The notes beneath the pieces were generated by a model that was not told the origin of the DNA, searched no databases, and was given only the letters and a program-made list of their open reading frames with translations. Shown piece after piece: positions 53,678 to 61,459 of a stretch of 64,000 nt of DNA. Within the stretch, counting starts at the first letter, position 1. Every line of letters starts with the position of its first letter. Position numbers and translations under genes: made by a program. The stretch comes from DIGJ01 sp041739345 (GTDB taxonomy: Bacteria > Bacillota > Clostridia > Lachnospirales > Lachnospiraceae), in contig JBGSNZ010000036.1 in the NCBI GenBank assembly GCA_041739345.1, forward strand, positions 62,001 to 126,000, written 5' to 3'.

Positions 53678-55048
53678 CTAATCCGTAAAAATGAATGTGG
53701 AAAGAATTATTCCATCTTCCCTTTTTTTCGTTAAAAGCACCTTTTCCAAACAGTTATGCTTATTTTCATCTTTATTTTTAACCATACACGCAATCTTAAT
53801 GTATCGTTCATTATGACCAATCCAATATTCTTTTTCCTGTCCGTCTTCTATCTCTAATAGAGTAACTTTTTCTTCAAATAAAACCCATTGTTCGTTTCCG
53901 ATAAATTGCTGCTCATATTCATCTTTCAACTGCTTACCAATTACAATCAAACGGTTGCTACGTGCAGTTTTTACTGTATCTGCAATTTGCTCGTCCATCT
54001 GTGCTGCTTTCGTTCCTTTTCGCATAGAGTACTTAAATATATGAACATCCGAAAACGCAACTTTTTTGACAAATTCTTTTGTTTGTTCAAATTCCTCATT
54101 CGTTTCAGAAGGAAATCCTACAATAATATCTGTTGTTATTGCTGGCAATACAAAATATTTTCTTAGAATATTACACTTTTCTAAGTATTCACTAGACGTA
54201 TATTTTCGATTCATACGTGCAAGGGTTTCATTGCAACCGCTTTGCAAAGATAAATGAAAATGTGGACACAATTTATCAACCGAAGTCAATACTTTTACAA
54301 ATTCTTCTGTGATAATTCTAGGTTCAAGTGAGCCTAAGCGTATCCGCTTTATGCCTTCGATCCTATTTACCTTTTGAATCAGCCTTGCTAAAGGCTCACC
54401 CTTTAGTTTTACAAAGTCACTTTCTCCTTGTATATCAACGCCATAAGAAGACAAATGAATACCGGTGAGAACAACCTCTTTATAGCCTTTTTCCACTAAA
54501 GCAGTAATCTCATTTAAAATATCTTCTTCTTTACGACTTCGAATTCTGCCTCTTACAAAAGGGATAATACAATAGGAACAAAATTGATTGCAACCATCTT
54601 GAATCTTAATATAAGCTCTCGTCTTATCTCCCGCATCCTCAATTGTAATTTCTTCAAATTCATTAAAATCTTTCATTTCTTCTACATAAGTTACATCGGT
54701 TTGATTCAAAAGATAATCCTCAACAATCTTTACAATCTTATTTTTCTGATTATTTCCGATGATAAGATCTATCGATTCATCTTTTTCTACTTCTTCCTTT
54801 GCAGCTTGAACATAACATCCTACTGCAACAATCACTGCTTCAGGATTCATTTTCTTTGCTTTATGAAGCATCTGTCTTGATTTTCGATCGGCCATATTTG
54901 TAACTGTACATGTATTTATAACATAAACATCTGCTTTTTGTGCAAAGTCTCTTAACTCATATCCTGAATCGTGAAATAGTCTTTCCATTCCATTGGTTTC
55001 GTAAGAATTAACCTTACAACCCAATGTTAAAAATGCAACTGATTTCAT
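53678..55048 (-). CDS. mtaB: tRNA (t6A37) methylthiotransferase MtaB
   Basis: Radical-SAM enzyme adding a methylthio group to t6A37 of tRNA reading ANN codons (456 residues from ATG 55048). N-terminal MTTase domain with TLGCKVNSYET, NTCTVT and GCYVQ holding three cluster cysteines; radical SAM motif CNQFCSYCIIP; C-terminal TRAM-like region. Length and motifs fit MtaB rather than MiaB. ATG 55048 has AAAGGA 8 bases upstream; a longer frame begins at 55102 without a site. First gene of the operon reaching to trhP. Confidence 0.93.
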   Translation of the reverse strand: MKSVAFLTLGCKVNSYETNGMERLFHDSGYELRDFAQKADVYVINTCTVTNMADRKSRQMLHKAKKMNPEAVIVAVGCYVQAAKEEVEKDESIDLIIGNNQKNKIVKIVEDYLLNQTDVTYVEEMKDFNEFEEITIEDAGDKTRAYIKIQDGCNQFCSYCIIPFVRGRIRSRKEEDILNEITALVEKGYKEVVLTGIHLSSYGVDIQGESDFVKLKGEPLARLIQKVNRIEGIKRIRLGSLEPRIITEEFVKVLTSVDKLCPHFHLSLQSGCNETLARMNRKYTSSEYLEKCNILRKYFVLPAITTDIIVGFPSETNEEFEQTKEFVKKVAFSDVHIFKYSMRKGTKAAQMDEQIADTVKTARSNRLIVIGKQLKDEYEQQFIGNEQWVLFEEKVTLLEIEDGQEKEYWIGHNERYIKIACMVKNKDENKHNCLEKVLLTKKREDGIILSTFIFTD

Positions 55049-55219
55049 GATATCCATCCTTTCTTTATCTATTGCAAAATCTACTTTTTTCCCTATTTTC
55101 ATATTGTTTTTTATCTACTTTGTACATTGACTTTTAAAAGACAAAACGTTAACATATAAAAGTAGTAGCAAGGGACAACGGCTACTTCGAAAACCAAATA
55201 ACAAGGAGGATTACGAAAT

Positions 55220-55453
55220 ATGAAAACCGTTAAAATTTCACTAAACTCTATTGATAAGGTAAAATCTTTTGTAAATGATGTAACAAAGTTTGATACCGAC
55301 TTTGATTTAGTTTCTGGGAGATATGTAATTGATGCAAAATCTATTATGGGCATCTTCTCTTTAGATTTATCAAAACCAATCGACTTAAGTATCCATAGTG
55401 AAGATAAGACTGAGGAAATTCTTGAAATCTTAGCTCCTTACATTGTTAAATAA
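55220..55453 (+). CDS. HPr-like protein without the phospho-histidine
   Basis: 77 residues of HPr fold. The C-terminal part has the regulatory serine region DAKSIMGIFSLDLSKP, but the N-terminal GLHARPA motif with the active His15 is replaced by LNSIDKVKSFVN. It cannot pass phosphate in the PTS, so a regulatory role like Crh is possible; Crh keeps Ser46. AAGGAGG precedes the ATG and a terminator follows. It is divergent from mtaB. Confidence 0.85.
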   Translation: MKTVKISLNSIDKVKSFVNDVTKFDTDFDLVSGRYVIDAKSIMGIFSLDLSKPIDLSIHSEDKTEEILEILAPYIVK

Positions 55454-55478
55454 GAGAAAATACGAAGTGTATAATCTT

Positions 55479-55516
55479 ATGCAAGCATTGTTCATACGAA
55501 CATGCTTGCATTTTTA
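55479..55516 (+). terminator. terminator of the HPr-like gene
   Basis: Stem TGCAAGCA/TGCTTGCA with inner GTTC/GAAC pairing, followed by ATTTTTATT. Confidence 0.88.
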
Positions 55517-55540
55517 TTATCACAAAATTTTTGTTTGTAT

Positions 55541-56719
55541 TTATTCACATACAATGGTTTCTATCGTCTTTATAGCTTCTTCAACCATTTCTTCTATCTT
55601 TTCTTCTAAGTTGCGTTCAGAACAACGAATTACCTTTAAATTAGGCTTTGTCACAGGATGTTTTGCAACAAAAATAGTACAACAATCCTCAAAAGGCAGT
55701 ATCGAAGTCTCATACGTATTAATTTTCTCTGCGATATCTATAATATCTTGTTTATCAAATGCTATCACCGGACGATAAACTGGCAACGTACACACTTCAT
55801 TTGTCGATGCTAAGCTTTGTAATGTCTGGCTGGCAACCTGTCCAATACTTTCTCCTGTAATTAATCCTAAACATCCATTTTCCTGTGCGATACGTTCTGC
55901 AATGCGCATCATATATCGTCGCATAATAATGGTTAGTTCTTCATGCGGACATTTTTCATAAATATAGAGCTGAATTTCTGTAAAATTTACCACATGCAAT
56001 TTAACTGGTCCTGCATATCTTGAAACCAATTTAGCAAGATCAACTACCTTTTGTTTTGCTCGCTCGCTCGTATACGGTGGTGCATGAAAATAAGTTGCTT
56101 CAATCGTAACGCCACGCTTCGCTATCATATACCCAGCTACTGGGCTATCGATTCCACCAGATAATAAAAGCATCGCTTTTCCATTGCTTCCTACCGGCAT
56201 TCCACCTGGACCTTTAATGGACTGACTGTAAATATAAGCCTTGCTTCTGACTTCAACATTAATATATACATCCGGATTATGAACATCTACTTTTAAATTT
56301 GGGAAGTGATCTAATAAATAAGAACCCATCTCTATACAAATTTCTGGTGATGTTAGCGGATAGTTTTTATCCGCACGCTTCGCCTGTACTTTAAACGTAA
56401 TCTCTCTATCGCCATATACCTTCTCGACATAAGATTTACATGCAGTGGAAATGCTGTCCCAATCACAAGCTTCTACGAGCATTGTAGGACAGATCTGTGC
56501 CACACCAAACACTCTTGTGAGTGCATCTACGGTCGCATCATAATCAAAGGTAGCTTGTGCCTCTACATAGATTCTCCCTTGTTCCTTTGTAACAAAAAAT
56601 TCTCCCTCAACATCTTTCAGTGCAAATTTTATCTGATCTTTTAATGCATTTTCAAAGATATAACGGTTTTTTCCTTTGATTCCAATTTCAGCGTATTTTA
56701 TTAAAAATGCTTGAAACAT
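55541..56719 (-). CDS. thiI: tRNA 4-thiouridine synthase ThiI
   Basis: Sulfurates U8 of tRNA and in some bacteria supplies sulfur for thiamine (392 residues). Ferredoxin-like and THUMP domains fill about 1-165; the PP-loop LSGGIDSPVAGYM is at about residue 186. There is no C-terminal rhodanese domain, as in Bacillus, where a dedicated NifS-type desulfurase is its partner; the gene for such an enzyme is immediately upstream here. Confidence 0.96.
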   Translation of the reverse strand: MFQAFLIKYAEIGIKGKNRYIFENALKDQIKFALKDVEGEFFVTKEQGRIYVEAQATFDYDATVDALTRVFGVAQICPTMLVEACDWDSISTACKSYVEKVYGDREITFKVQAKRADKNYPLTSPEICIEMGSYLLDHFPNLKVDVHNPDVYINVEVRSKAYIYSQSIKGPGGMPVGSNGKAMLLLSGGIDSPVAGYMIAKRGVTIEATYFHAPPYTSERAKQKVVDLAKLVSRYAGPVKLHVVNFTEIQLYIYEKCPHEELTIIMRRYMMRIAERIAQENGCLGLITGESIGQVASQTLQSLASTNEVCTLPVYRPVIAFDKQDIIDIAEKINTYETSILPFEDCCTIFVAKHPVTKPNLKVIRCSERNLEEKIEEMVEEAIKTIETIVCE

Positions 56720-56750
56720 ATTCTTTCCTCATTCTTTCTATCTATAGTGA

Positions 56751-57920
56751 TTAATGTCTTGTAAAACGACGAAGCATCGGCAAGATTTCTTTTAATGCTT
56801 CTAACGCAATATCTAATTCCTCTTTTGTAGTCATTACTGACAAACTAACTCGTATCGTACTATCGAGAAACTCTTCCTTCACACCAATCGCCTTTAATGT
56901 TCCACTAATCTGTGGATGATTTGAGGCACAAGCTGAGCCCGCAGAAACGCAGATCCCTTTGTCCGCAAGTGCATGTAACAATACTTCACTTCGCACCTTT
57001 GAAAAACTCACACTAATGACATGAGGAGCTGTTTCTTCTAATCTTATCCCGTCCATTCCATTTACAAAAGTTCCATCTATTTTTAATACTTCTTCTACAA
57101 AGTATTTTTTCAGCTCATACATTTTCGCTATTTTTTCATCATGGTTTTCATAAATTTTTTTCACAGCTTCGGATAGTCCTGCAATTCCATGGACATTTTC
57201 TGTCCCAGAACGCATTCCTTTTTGCTGTTCACCACCATAAATCAACGGTTTTATCTTTGTTTTATCCTTTATATAGAGAAAGCCAATTCCTTTGGGTCCA
57301 TGAATCTTATGTGCGCTAACAGACAACATATCAATTCCCATTTTATTTGGATAGATTCGATACTTTCCATATGCTTGAATCGCGTCCACATGAAACAGGG
57401 TATTTGGATTTTTTTCTTTTATTATCTGTGCTATACCCTCCAAATCAAGTACTGCTCCTATTTCATTGTTCACATGCATGATAGAAACGAGAATTGTCGT
57501 ATCTTTCATTGCATCGGAGAATTCCTGCAAGTTAATATGACCATTTCGATCCACGTCAAGATAGGTTACTTCAAATCCATTTTCCTCTAACAAAAAAAGA
57601 GGGTTGTGAACCGATGGATGTTCAATCTTTGTAGTAATAATATGATTTCCATTTCTCTTATTCGCTAGGGCGGCTCCAATTAGTGCCATGTTATTGGACT
57701 CGGTTCCACCAGATGTAAATATAATTTCTTTTTCCTTGACCTTAAGGGACTGCGCAACCACTTTGCTTGCTTCCTTAATATAGCATTCTGCTTCCATCCC
57801 TTTTGTATGAAGGGAAGATGGATTACCAAAATCCATATCTAAGGTACGAATCATAATTTCTTTTACTTCATCAAAAGGTTTTGTCGTAGCACTATTATCT
57901 AAATAAGCTCTAAGCTCCAT
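56751..57920 (-). CDS. cysteine desulfurase, likely dedicated to ThiI
   Basis: 389-residue PLP enzyme of the NifS/IscS group, paralog of iscS at 26252-27445. AYLDNSATTKPF at the start, PLP lysine in SVSAHKIHGPKG, active-site Cys in CVSAGSACASNHP. The Cys loop differs from that of IscS above, and it stands next to thiI rather than iscU, so a role as the NifZ-type partner of ThiI (as in Bacillus) is inferred. Confidence 0.93.
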   Translation of the reverse strand: MELRAYLDNSATTKPFDEVKEIMIRTLDMDFGNPSSLHTKGMEAECYIKEASKVVAQSLKVKEKEIIFTSGGTESNNMALIGAALANKRNGNHIITTKIEHPSVHNPLFLLEENGFEVTYLDVDRNGHINLQEFSDAMKDTTILVSIMHVNNEIGAVLDLEGIAQIIKEKNPNTLFHVDAIQAYGKYRIYPNKMGIDMLSVSAHKIHGPKGIGFLYIKDKTKIKPLIYGGEQQKGMRSGTENVHGIAGLSEAVKKIYENHDEKIAKMYELKKYFVEEVLKIDGTFVNGMDGIRLEETAPHVISVSFSKVRSEVLLHALADKGICVSAGSACASNHPQISGTLKAIGVKEEFLDSTIRVSLSVMTTKEELDIALEALKEILPMLRRFTRH

Positions 57921-57933
57921 TTACATTCACCTT

Positions 57934-58686
57934 TCATTCTTCACTATTTCGCTCGATTTCAAACATTAGCAACGCTAATGTTGTAAGCCCAGCTGTTTCT
58001 GTTCTAAGAATCCGCTTTCCTAATGTAATGGGCTGTATTCCAGCTTCGAAAGCAAGCTTTATTTCTTCTTCTGAAAAGCCACCCTCTGGTCCGATAAAAA
58101 CACCAATGGACTTTCCCATGCATACTTTTACAATTGCATCTTTGGAAGCTTTCATTCCTTTAGAAAGTTCATATGGTATGATTCCGCCCTCTAGGCTTGC
58201 TGCCATTTTGATGGCTTCTTGAAAACTCATCACCTCGCCAATCGTAGGAATAATTCCTCTCCCAGACTGTTTTGCCGCTGCTTCACTAATCGCCTGCCAA
58301 CGTTCGAGTTTTTTCTTTTCTTTCTTTTTATCTTCAAGTTTCACAACACAATATTTCGTAGCCACCGGAATCACTTCATAAACACCCAGCTCTACTGCTT
58401 TTTGTATAATTAATTCCATCTTATCTTTTTTAGGTAGCCCTTGAAAAAGATAAATTTTAGTAGGAAGCTCTGTAACTGCATCTTCCTTTTTCACAATTTT
58501 CGTTTGAATTTCCTGTCCACTTATTTCTTCAATTAAGCAAGTATAAAACCGGCCATCCTTATCGCACAGAACCAGTTCTTCGCCTACATTCATCCGAAGG
58601 ACATTCTTGATGTGATTCACATCATCACCAGTTATGTGAATCCAATCTTTCTCAATCTGTCCTTTTTCAATATAAAAGCAATGCAT
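57934..58686 (-). CDS. rsmE: 16S rRNA (uracil-1498-N3)-methyltransferase
   Basis: 250-residue SPOUT-class methyltransferase. N-terminal PUA-like domain (about 1-70) with HIKNVLRMNVGEELVLCD, and the knotted SAM site with FIGPEGGFSEEEI and LGKRILRTETAGLTTLALL. It sits after prmA in the conserved prmA-rsmE order. Confidence 0.97.
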   Translation of the reverse strand: MHCFYIEKGQIEKDWIHITGDDVNHIKNVLRMNVGEELVLCDKDGRFYTCLIEEISGQEIQTKIVKKEDAVTELPTKIYLFQGLPKKDKMELIIQKAVELGVYEVIPVATKYCVVKLEDKKKEKKKLERWQAISEAAAKQSGRGIIPTIGEVMSFQEAIKMAASLEGGIIPYELSKGMKASKDAIVKVCMGKSIGVFIGPEGGFSEEEIKLAFEAGIQPITLGKRILRTETAGLTTLALLMFEIERNSEE

Positions 58687-58776
58687 TTTAATTCCTCACG
58701 TTCTATGTTATCGCAATTGGATAACGTTTCACAGCAAAAGATATAATAGCATCTTTGCTACAAAAAGTCAAATTTT

Positions 58777-59730
58777 CTACTTTTGTGCTACAAAAGATAC
58801 CCAGTCACCCATCTCGTTAACTTCAATTATTTTAAATCCATTTTTTAAAATTGCTTCTTTTACTTCTTCTTTTTTCATATCGATAATACCAGATGAAATA
58901 AACAATGCTCCCGGTTTCATATGTTGTCCGATTTCTGCTGATAATGGAATGATCACATCTGCTAAAATATTGGCTACGACTACATCATATGCACTAAGTC
59001 CGATTTCACTTTGCAATCCTTCATCCGCAATAATATTTCCTGCAAATGCACTAAACTGATCCGTTGTAATTCGATTTACCTCTACATTCTCATAAGTTGC
59101 AGTTAATGCTGCAGGATCAATGTCGGTAGCAACTGCATGTTTGGCACCTAATTTAAGTCCAATGATGGATAAAATCCCACTTCCACAACCAACATCTAGC
59201 ATTTTCGTTTCATTCGTGATATATTTTCGAAGACCCTGGATACAAAGCTTGGTCGTCTCATGTGTTCCTGTTCCAAATGCAGTACCTGGATCTATCTCAA
59301 TCACAATATCTCCATCTTTTTTGTCTTCAAGTACTTCCCATGTTGGTTTAATCACAATATCCTCTGCTACACGAAAAGGCTTAAAGAATTCCTTCCAATT
59401 ATTAATCCAATCTTCATCATCTGTCTCTTCAACGGTTACAGTGCCTTCACCAATATTTACATACACAGAAAGTTCTTCTAAACCTGCTTTAATATCTTTC
59501 ACCAACTGATTCATATTCGTTTTTGAATCGACATAGGAACTAACAAGTGCCTTTCCATCGTCTGGTCCAAGTTCTGGTAATATATCAATATACATAGCTG
59601 CCTTATCTTCATCGCTCAGAGGTATTTTATCTTCTATCTGAATACCCTCCAGCCCTAATTCATCAAATAAATTGCTGATCAAGTCAACTGCTTCTGTTGT
59701 TGTATTTAATGAAACTTTCATCCATTTCAT
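58777..59730 (-). CDS. prmA: ribosomal protein L11 methyltransferase
   Basis: 317 residues from ATG 59730 (MKWMKVSLNTTTEAV). N-terminal domain for L11 recognition with IDPGTAFGTGTHETT following, then SAM motif DVGCGSGILSIIGLKLGA and VANILADVI. It trimethylates L11. The frame extends upstream to 59760 but AAAGGAAATG better fits the internal start. First gene of prmA-rsmE-iscS2-thiI; promoter at 59778-59807. Confidence 0.96.
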   Translation of the reverse strand: MKWMKVSLNTTTEAVDLISNLFDELGLEGIQIEDKIPLSDEDKAAMYIDILPELGPDDGKALVSSYVDSKTNMNQLVKDIKAGLEELSVYVNIGEGTVTVEETDDEDWINNWKEFFKPFRVAEDIVIKPTWEVLEDKKDGDIVIEIDPGTAFGTGTHETTKLCIQGLRKYITNETKMLDVGCGSGILSIIGLKLGAKHAVATDIDPAALTATYENVEVNRITTDQFSAFAGNIIADEGLQSEIGLSAYDVVVANILADVIIPLSAEIGQHMKPGALFISSGIIDMKKEEVKEAILKNGFKIIEVNEMGDWVSFVAQK

Positions 59731-59777
59731 ATTTTTTTCATTTCCTTTCCAATCATACAAAGTTTTCCATAACTCTC

Positions 59778-59807
59778 ATTATAATATACAATAATGGTAT
59801 TAAGCAA
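59778..59807 (-). promoter_or_regulatory. promoter of prmA operon
   Basis: Minus-strand TTGCTT (59802-59807), 18-bp spacer, TATAAT (59778-59783), close to the prmA start. Confidence 0.65.
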
Positions 59808-59930
59808 CTCCATTTGTAAATTCTGTCTAGCATACAACAGACGCGAGTCTTTGTTGGGGAGTGACGCCATGAGTAGCTGAGCATTTTAGTCTTTCTACAA
59901 TTTACACGGCTCCCATGCTAGGATTTTATA

Positions 59931-60101
59931 TCAGTCGCATAGGCATTCCACGTAACCTCTAAGCATCGAAAAATCGGCATCATCCCCGCTATATTTCGGT
60001 TTTTCGCTATTTTCAAATGGACAACCTCTATCTTTTATTCCTTCCATTATTGCGTTTTTAATTAAGTTAAAATCTTCTTCGTTATAATCAGCTTTGTTCA
60101 C
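59931..60101 (-). CDS. small hypothetical protein of 56 residues
   Basis: Open frame from GTG 60101 to TGA 59931. The product (starts MNKADYNEEDFNLIKNAI, ends VECLCD) has a balanced acidic/basic helix, a GCPF motif in the middle and a CxC near the end. Codon use looks coding, with no rare codons. The ribosome site is weak (TGAG, 8 bases) and an internal ATG would give 38 residues. It is not a family I recognise. It lies between prmA and the copper-storage gene, on the opposite strand to the latter. Confidence 0.5.
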   Translation of the reverse strand: MNKADYNEEDFNLIKNAIMEGIKDRGCPFENSEKPKYSGDDADFSMLRGYVECLCD

Positions 60102-60201
60102 TTTAAAATCTCATTTTCTTTTAAATTTAAATATTTATAAATATATCTATTCCTTTTGCACATAATAGGCTTGTAAAATAAAATAATTGGAGGTAATTAT
60201 C

Positions 60202-60546
60202 ATGGGAATATTAACAAATTCTACTGTAACAACTCAAACATGTATTGATGCATGTAACCAATGCGCTCAAGTCTGCTATGAATGTTTTCAAGCGTGTCTA
60301 AATGAATCGGATGTTGATAAAAGAATAAAATGCATTAGCACACTCACCGAGTGCGCTATGATGTGTCAAATGTCAACAACTCTCATGTCTATGAACGCTC
60401 AATCTTCAATGCAACATTGTCAACTTTGTGCAACAATATGTGATAAATGCGCTCAGGAGTGTGAAATGTTCAAAGACCAGCATTGTCAAGAATGCGCAGG
60501 AATCTGTAAAAAATGTGCTACCGAATGTAAAAACATGAAAATGTAA
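60202..60546 (+). CDS. cysteine-rich four-helix copper-storage-like protein (Csp/DUF326)
   Basis: 114 residues from ATG 60202 with GGAGG at 7 bases. It has 19 cysteines, mostly in CxxC or CxxxC spacing that line one face of helices (CNQCAQVCYECFQAC, CQLCATICDKCAQEC, CAGICKKC). This is the DUF326/Csp pattern, which in studied cases binds many Cu(I) ions. There is no signal peptide, so it is a cytosolic (Csp3-like) store. No copper exporter or repressor is visible in the window. Confidence 0.9.
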   Translation: MGILTNSTVTTQTCIDACNQCAQVCYECFQACLNESDVDKRIKCISTLTECAMMCQMSTTLMSMNAQSSMQHCQLCATICDKCAQECEMFKDQHCQECAGICKKCATECKNMKM

Positions 60547-60719
60547 TTTATTTATTATATTCAGATAACATTTGCTACACTGACTTTAATAATTGCATAC
60601 AACTGCCAAGTAGACAGAAAAAACAAATCCCTCCAAAGTAGATTTTGGTTATTTAGCATGTCTACTTTAGAGGCAATGTCATTAAGTTAAGTAGTAAGAG
60701 CAGATTAATGTATTAAAAA
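60547..60719. other. 3' region with two mutually exclusive hairpins
   Basis: AAGTAGACA (60608-60616) can pair with TGTCTACTT (60659-60667). CCTCCAAAGTAGA (60630-60642) can pair with TCTACTTTAGAGG (60661-60673; 12 of 13). The two pairings share TCTACTT. No ORF. Confidence 0.45.
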
Positions 60720-60746
60720 ATGGTGAACGCAATCAGTGTTCACCAT
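60720..60746 (-). terminator. minus-strand terminator after the 8-codon ORF
   Basis: Stem ATGGTGAAC/GTTCACCAT followed by TTTTTTAA on the minus strand; on the plus strand the T-run is weaker. Its first arm includes the last sense codon and stop of the mini-ORF. Confidence 0.75.
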
Positions 60747-60766
60747 TTATGATTTAAACTTGCCAT
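60740..60766 (-). CDS. 8-codon mini-ORF (leader-like)
   Basis: ATG GCA AGT TTA AAT CAT AAA TGG TGA: product MASLNHKW. GGGAG is 8 bases upstream of the ATG, and a promoter lies at 60829-60857. The stop codon is inside the 5' arm of a terminator. No structural gene follows on this strand for over 600 bp (the next is at 59931-60101), so it may be a stand-alone peptide or a decoy of a regulatory RNA. Confidence 0.35.
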   Translation of the reverse strand: MASLNHKW

Positions 60767-60808
60767 AAATAAATCTCCCAAAGCAATGTATATAAATATT
60801 ATGACATC

Positions 60809-60838
60809 TTGCAAATTTTGATAGAATAATTTTATAAT
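60809..60838 (+). promoter_or_regulatory. promoter of the DUF1540 gene
   Basis: TTGCAA (60809-60814), 18-bp spacer, TATAAT (60833-60838). It overlaps the minus-strand promoter at 60829-60857. Confidence 0.6.
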
Positions 60839-60857
60839 ATTTTTTAACTATCTGCAA
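60829..60857 (-). promoter_or_regulatory. promoter of the mini-ORF transcript
   Basis: Minus-strand TTGCAG (60852-60857), 17-bp spacer, TAAAAT (60829-60834). Confidence 0.55.
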
Positions 60858-60897
60858 ATACTATCTCTAAATAAATAAAGAATAAGGAGATATTATT

Positions 60898-61071
60898 ATG
60901 CTAAGAGAAGGAAAAAATGAATCCATTCAATGCACAATTAAAAATTGCGAGAATCATGCAAAAAATGATGACTTCTGTGCGCTAGAAAAAATTTCAGTTG
61001 GTACACACGAGAGTAATCCAACTAATGTAGAATGTACTGATTGTGAATCTTTTAAAAATAAAACTTGGTAA
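60898..61071 (+). CDS. DUF1540 domain protein
   Basis: 57 residues. The family pattern is clear: IQCTIKNCENHAKNDDFCALEKISVGTHESNPT and ECTDCESF, with Cys/His spacing of a small metal-binding (probably zinc) knuckle. AAGGAG precedes the ATG. DUF1540 proteins are common in Clostridia; function unknown. Confidence 0.88.
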   Translation: MLREGKNESIQCTIKNCENHAKNDDFCALEKISVGTHESNPTNVECTDCESFKNKTW

Positions 61072-61080
61072 TTTTTAATT

Positions 61081-61106
61081 TGCGGGGATAATTCCCCGCA
61101 TTTTTT
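61081..61106 (+). terminator. terminator of the DUF1540 gene
   Basis: Stem TGCGGGGA/TCCCCGCA with a short loop, then TTTTTT. Confidence 0.9.
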
Positions 61107-61221
61107 ATCTATACATCTACATTACATAAACCCCAATTATCTCCTATGGCATAAATGTTACGAAAATGTTACAATCATTTTGTACTTAGCTAATACAAAT
61201 AAATCAAAGGAGGATAAGTCT

Positions 61222-61287
61222 ATGTGTTTCAGATTTTATAATTGTCATGATTTAACAGCTCTTATCCGCTCTTGTTTCGGATATTAA
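61222..61287 (+). CDS. 21-residue peptide ORF between a strong ribosome site and a terminator
   Basis: ATG 61222 to TAA 61287: product begins MCFRFYNCHDL and ends IRSCFGY. AAAGGAGG lies 8-9 bases upstream, among the best ribosome sites in the window. The peptide has three Cys, four aromatic Phe/Tyr and two Arg clusters. A terminator follows 13 bases after the stop. Promoter-like TTACAA-16-TAATAC is at about 61169-61196, moderate. No gene is downstream before the terminator, so it is not an attenuator of a visible operon unless readthrough into the ParB-like gene (61460) matters. Confidence 0.5.
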   Translation: MCFRFYNCHDLTALIRSCFGY

Positions 61288-61300
61288 TATTGATACTTTG

Positions 61301-61326
61301 GCTCTGACTTTTGTCAGAGCTTTTTT
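61301..61326 (+). terminator. terminator after the 21-residue peptide
   Basis: Perfect stem GCTCTGAC/GTCAGAGC with TTTT loop, then TTTTTT. Confidence 0.92.
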
Positions 61327-61376
61327 ATGGCTCGCATCCATATCTGTTAAACCAGATTTTATTTAGGCAAATTTTA

Positions 61377-61405
61377 TTGATTCTTAGTAAAATATGGAAT
61401 ATATT
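61377..61405 (+). promoter_or_regulatory. promoter of the ParB-like gene
   Basis: TTGATT (61377-61382), 17-bp spacer, TATATT (61400-61405); a second candidate TATAAT lies at about 61442. Confidence 0.5.
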
Positions 61406-61459
61406 AGATATATCTGATCTTAAGAAATCTAATCTTAAAAAATATAATACTATCTGGAG

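Noticed and set aside
55111..55353. 80-codon minus-strand frame opposite the HPr-like gene
   Set aside because: Covers the start and ribosome site of a well-supported gene; no start signal of its own.
59120..59509. 129-codon plus-strand frame inside prmA
   Set aside because: Antisense shadow with no ribosome site.
60152..60190. Promoter of the copper-storage gene at TTGCAC
   Set aside because: The -35 is fair but the hexamer at 17 bp spacing is AAATAA, too weak to list.
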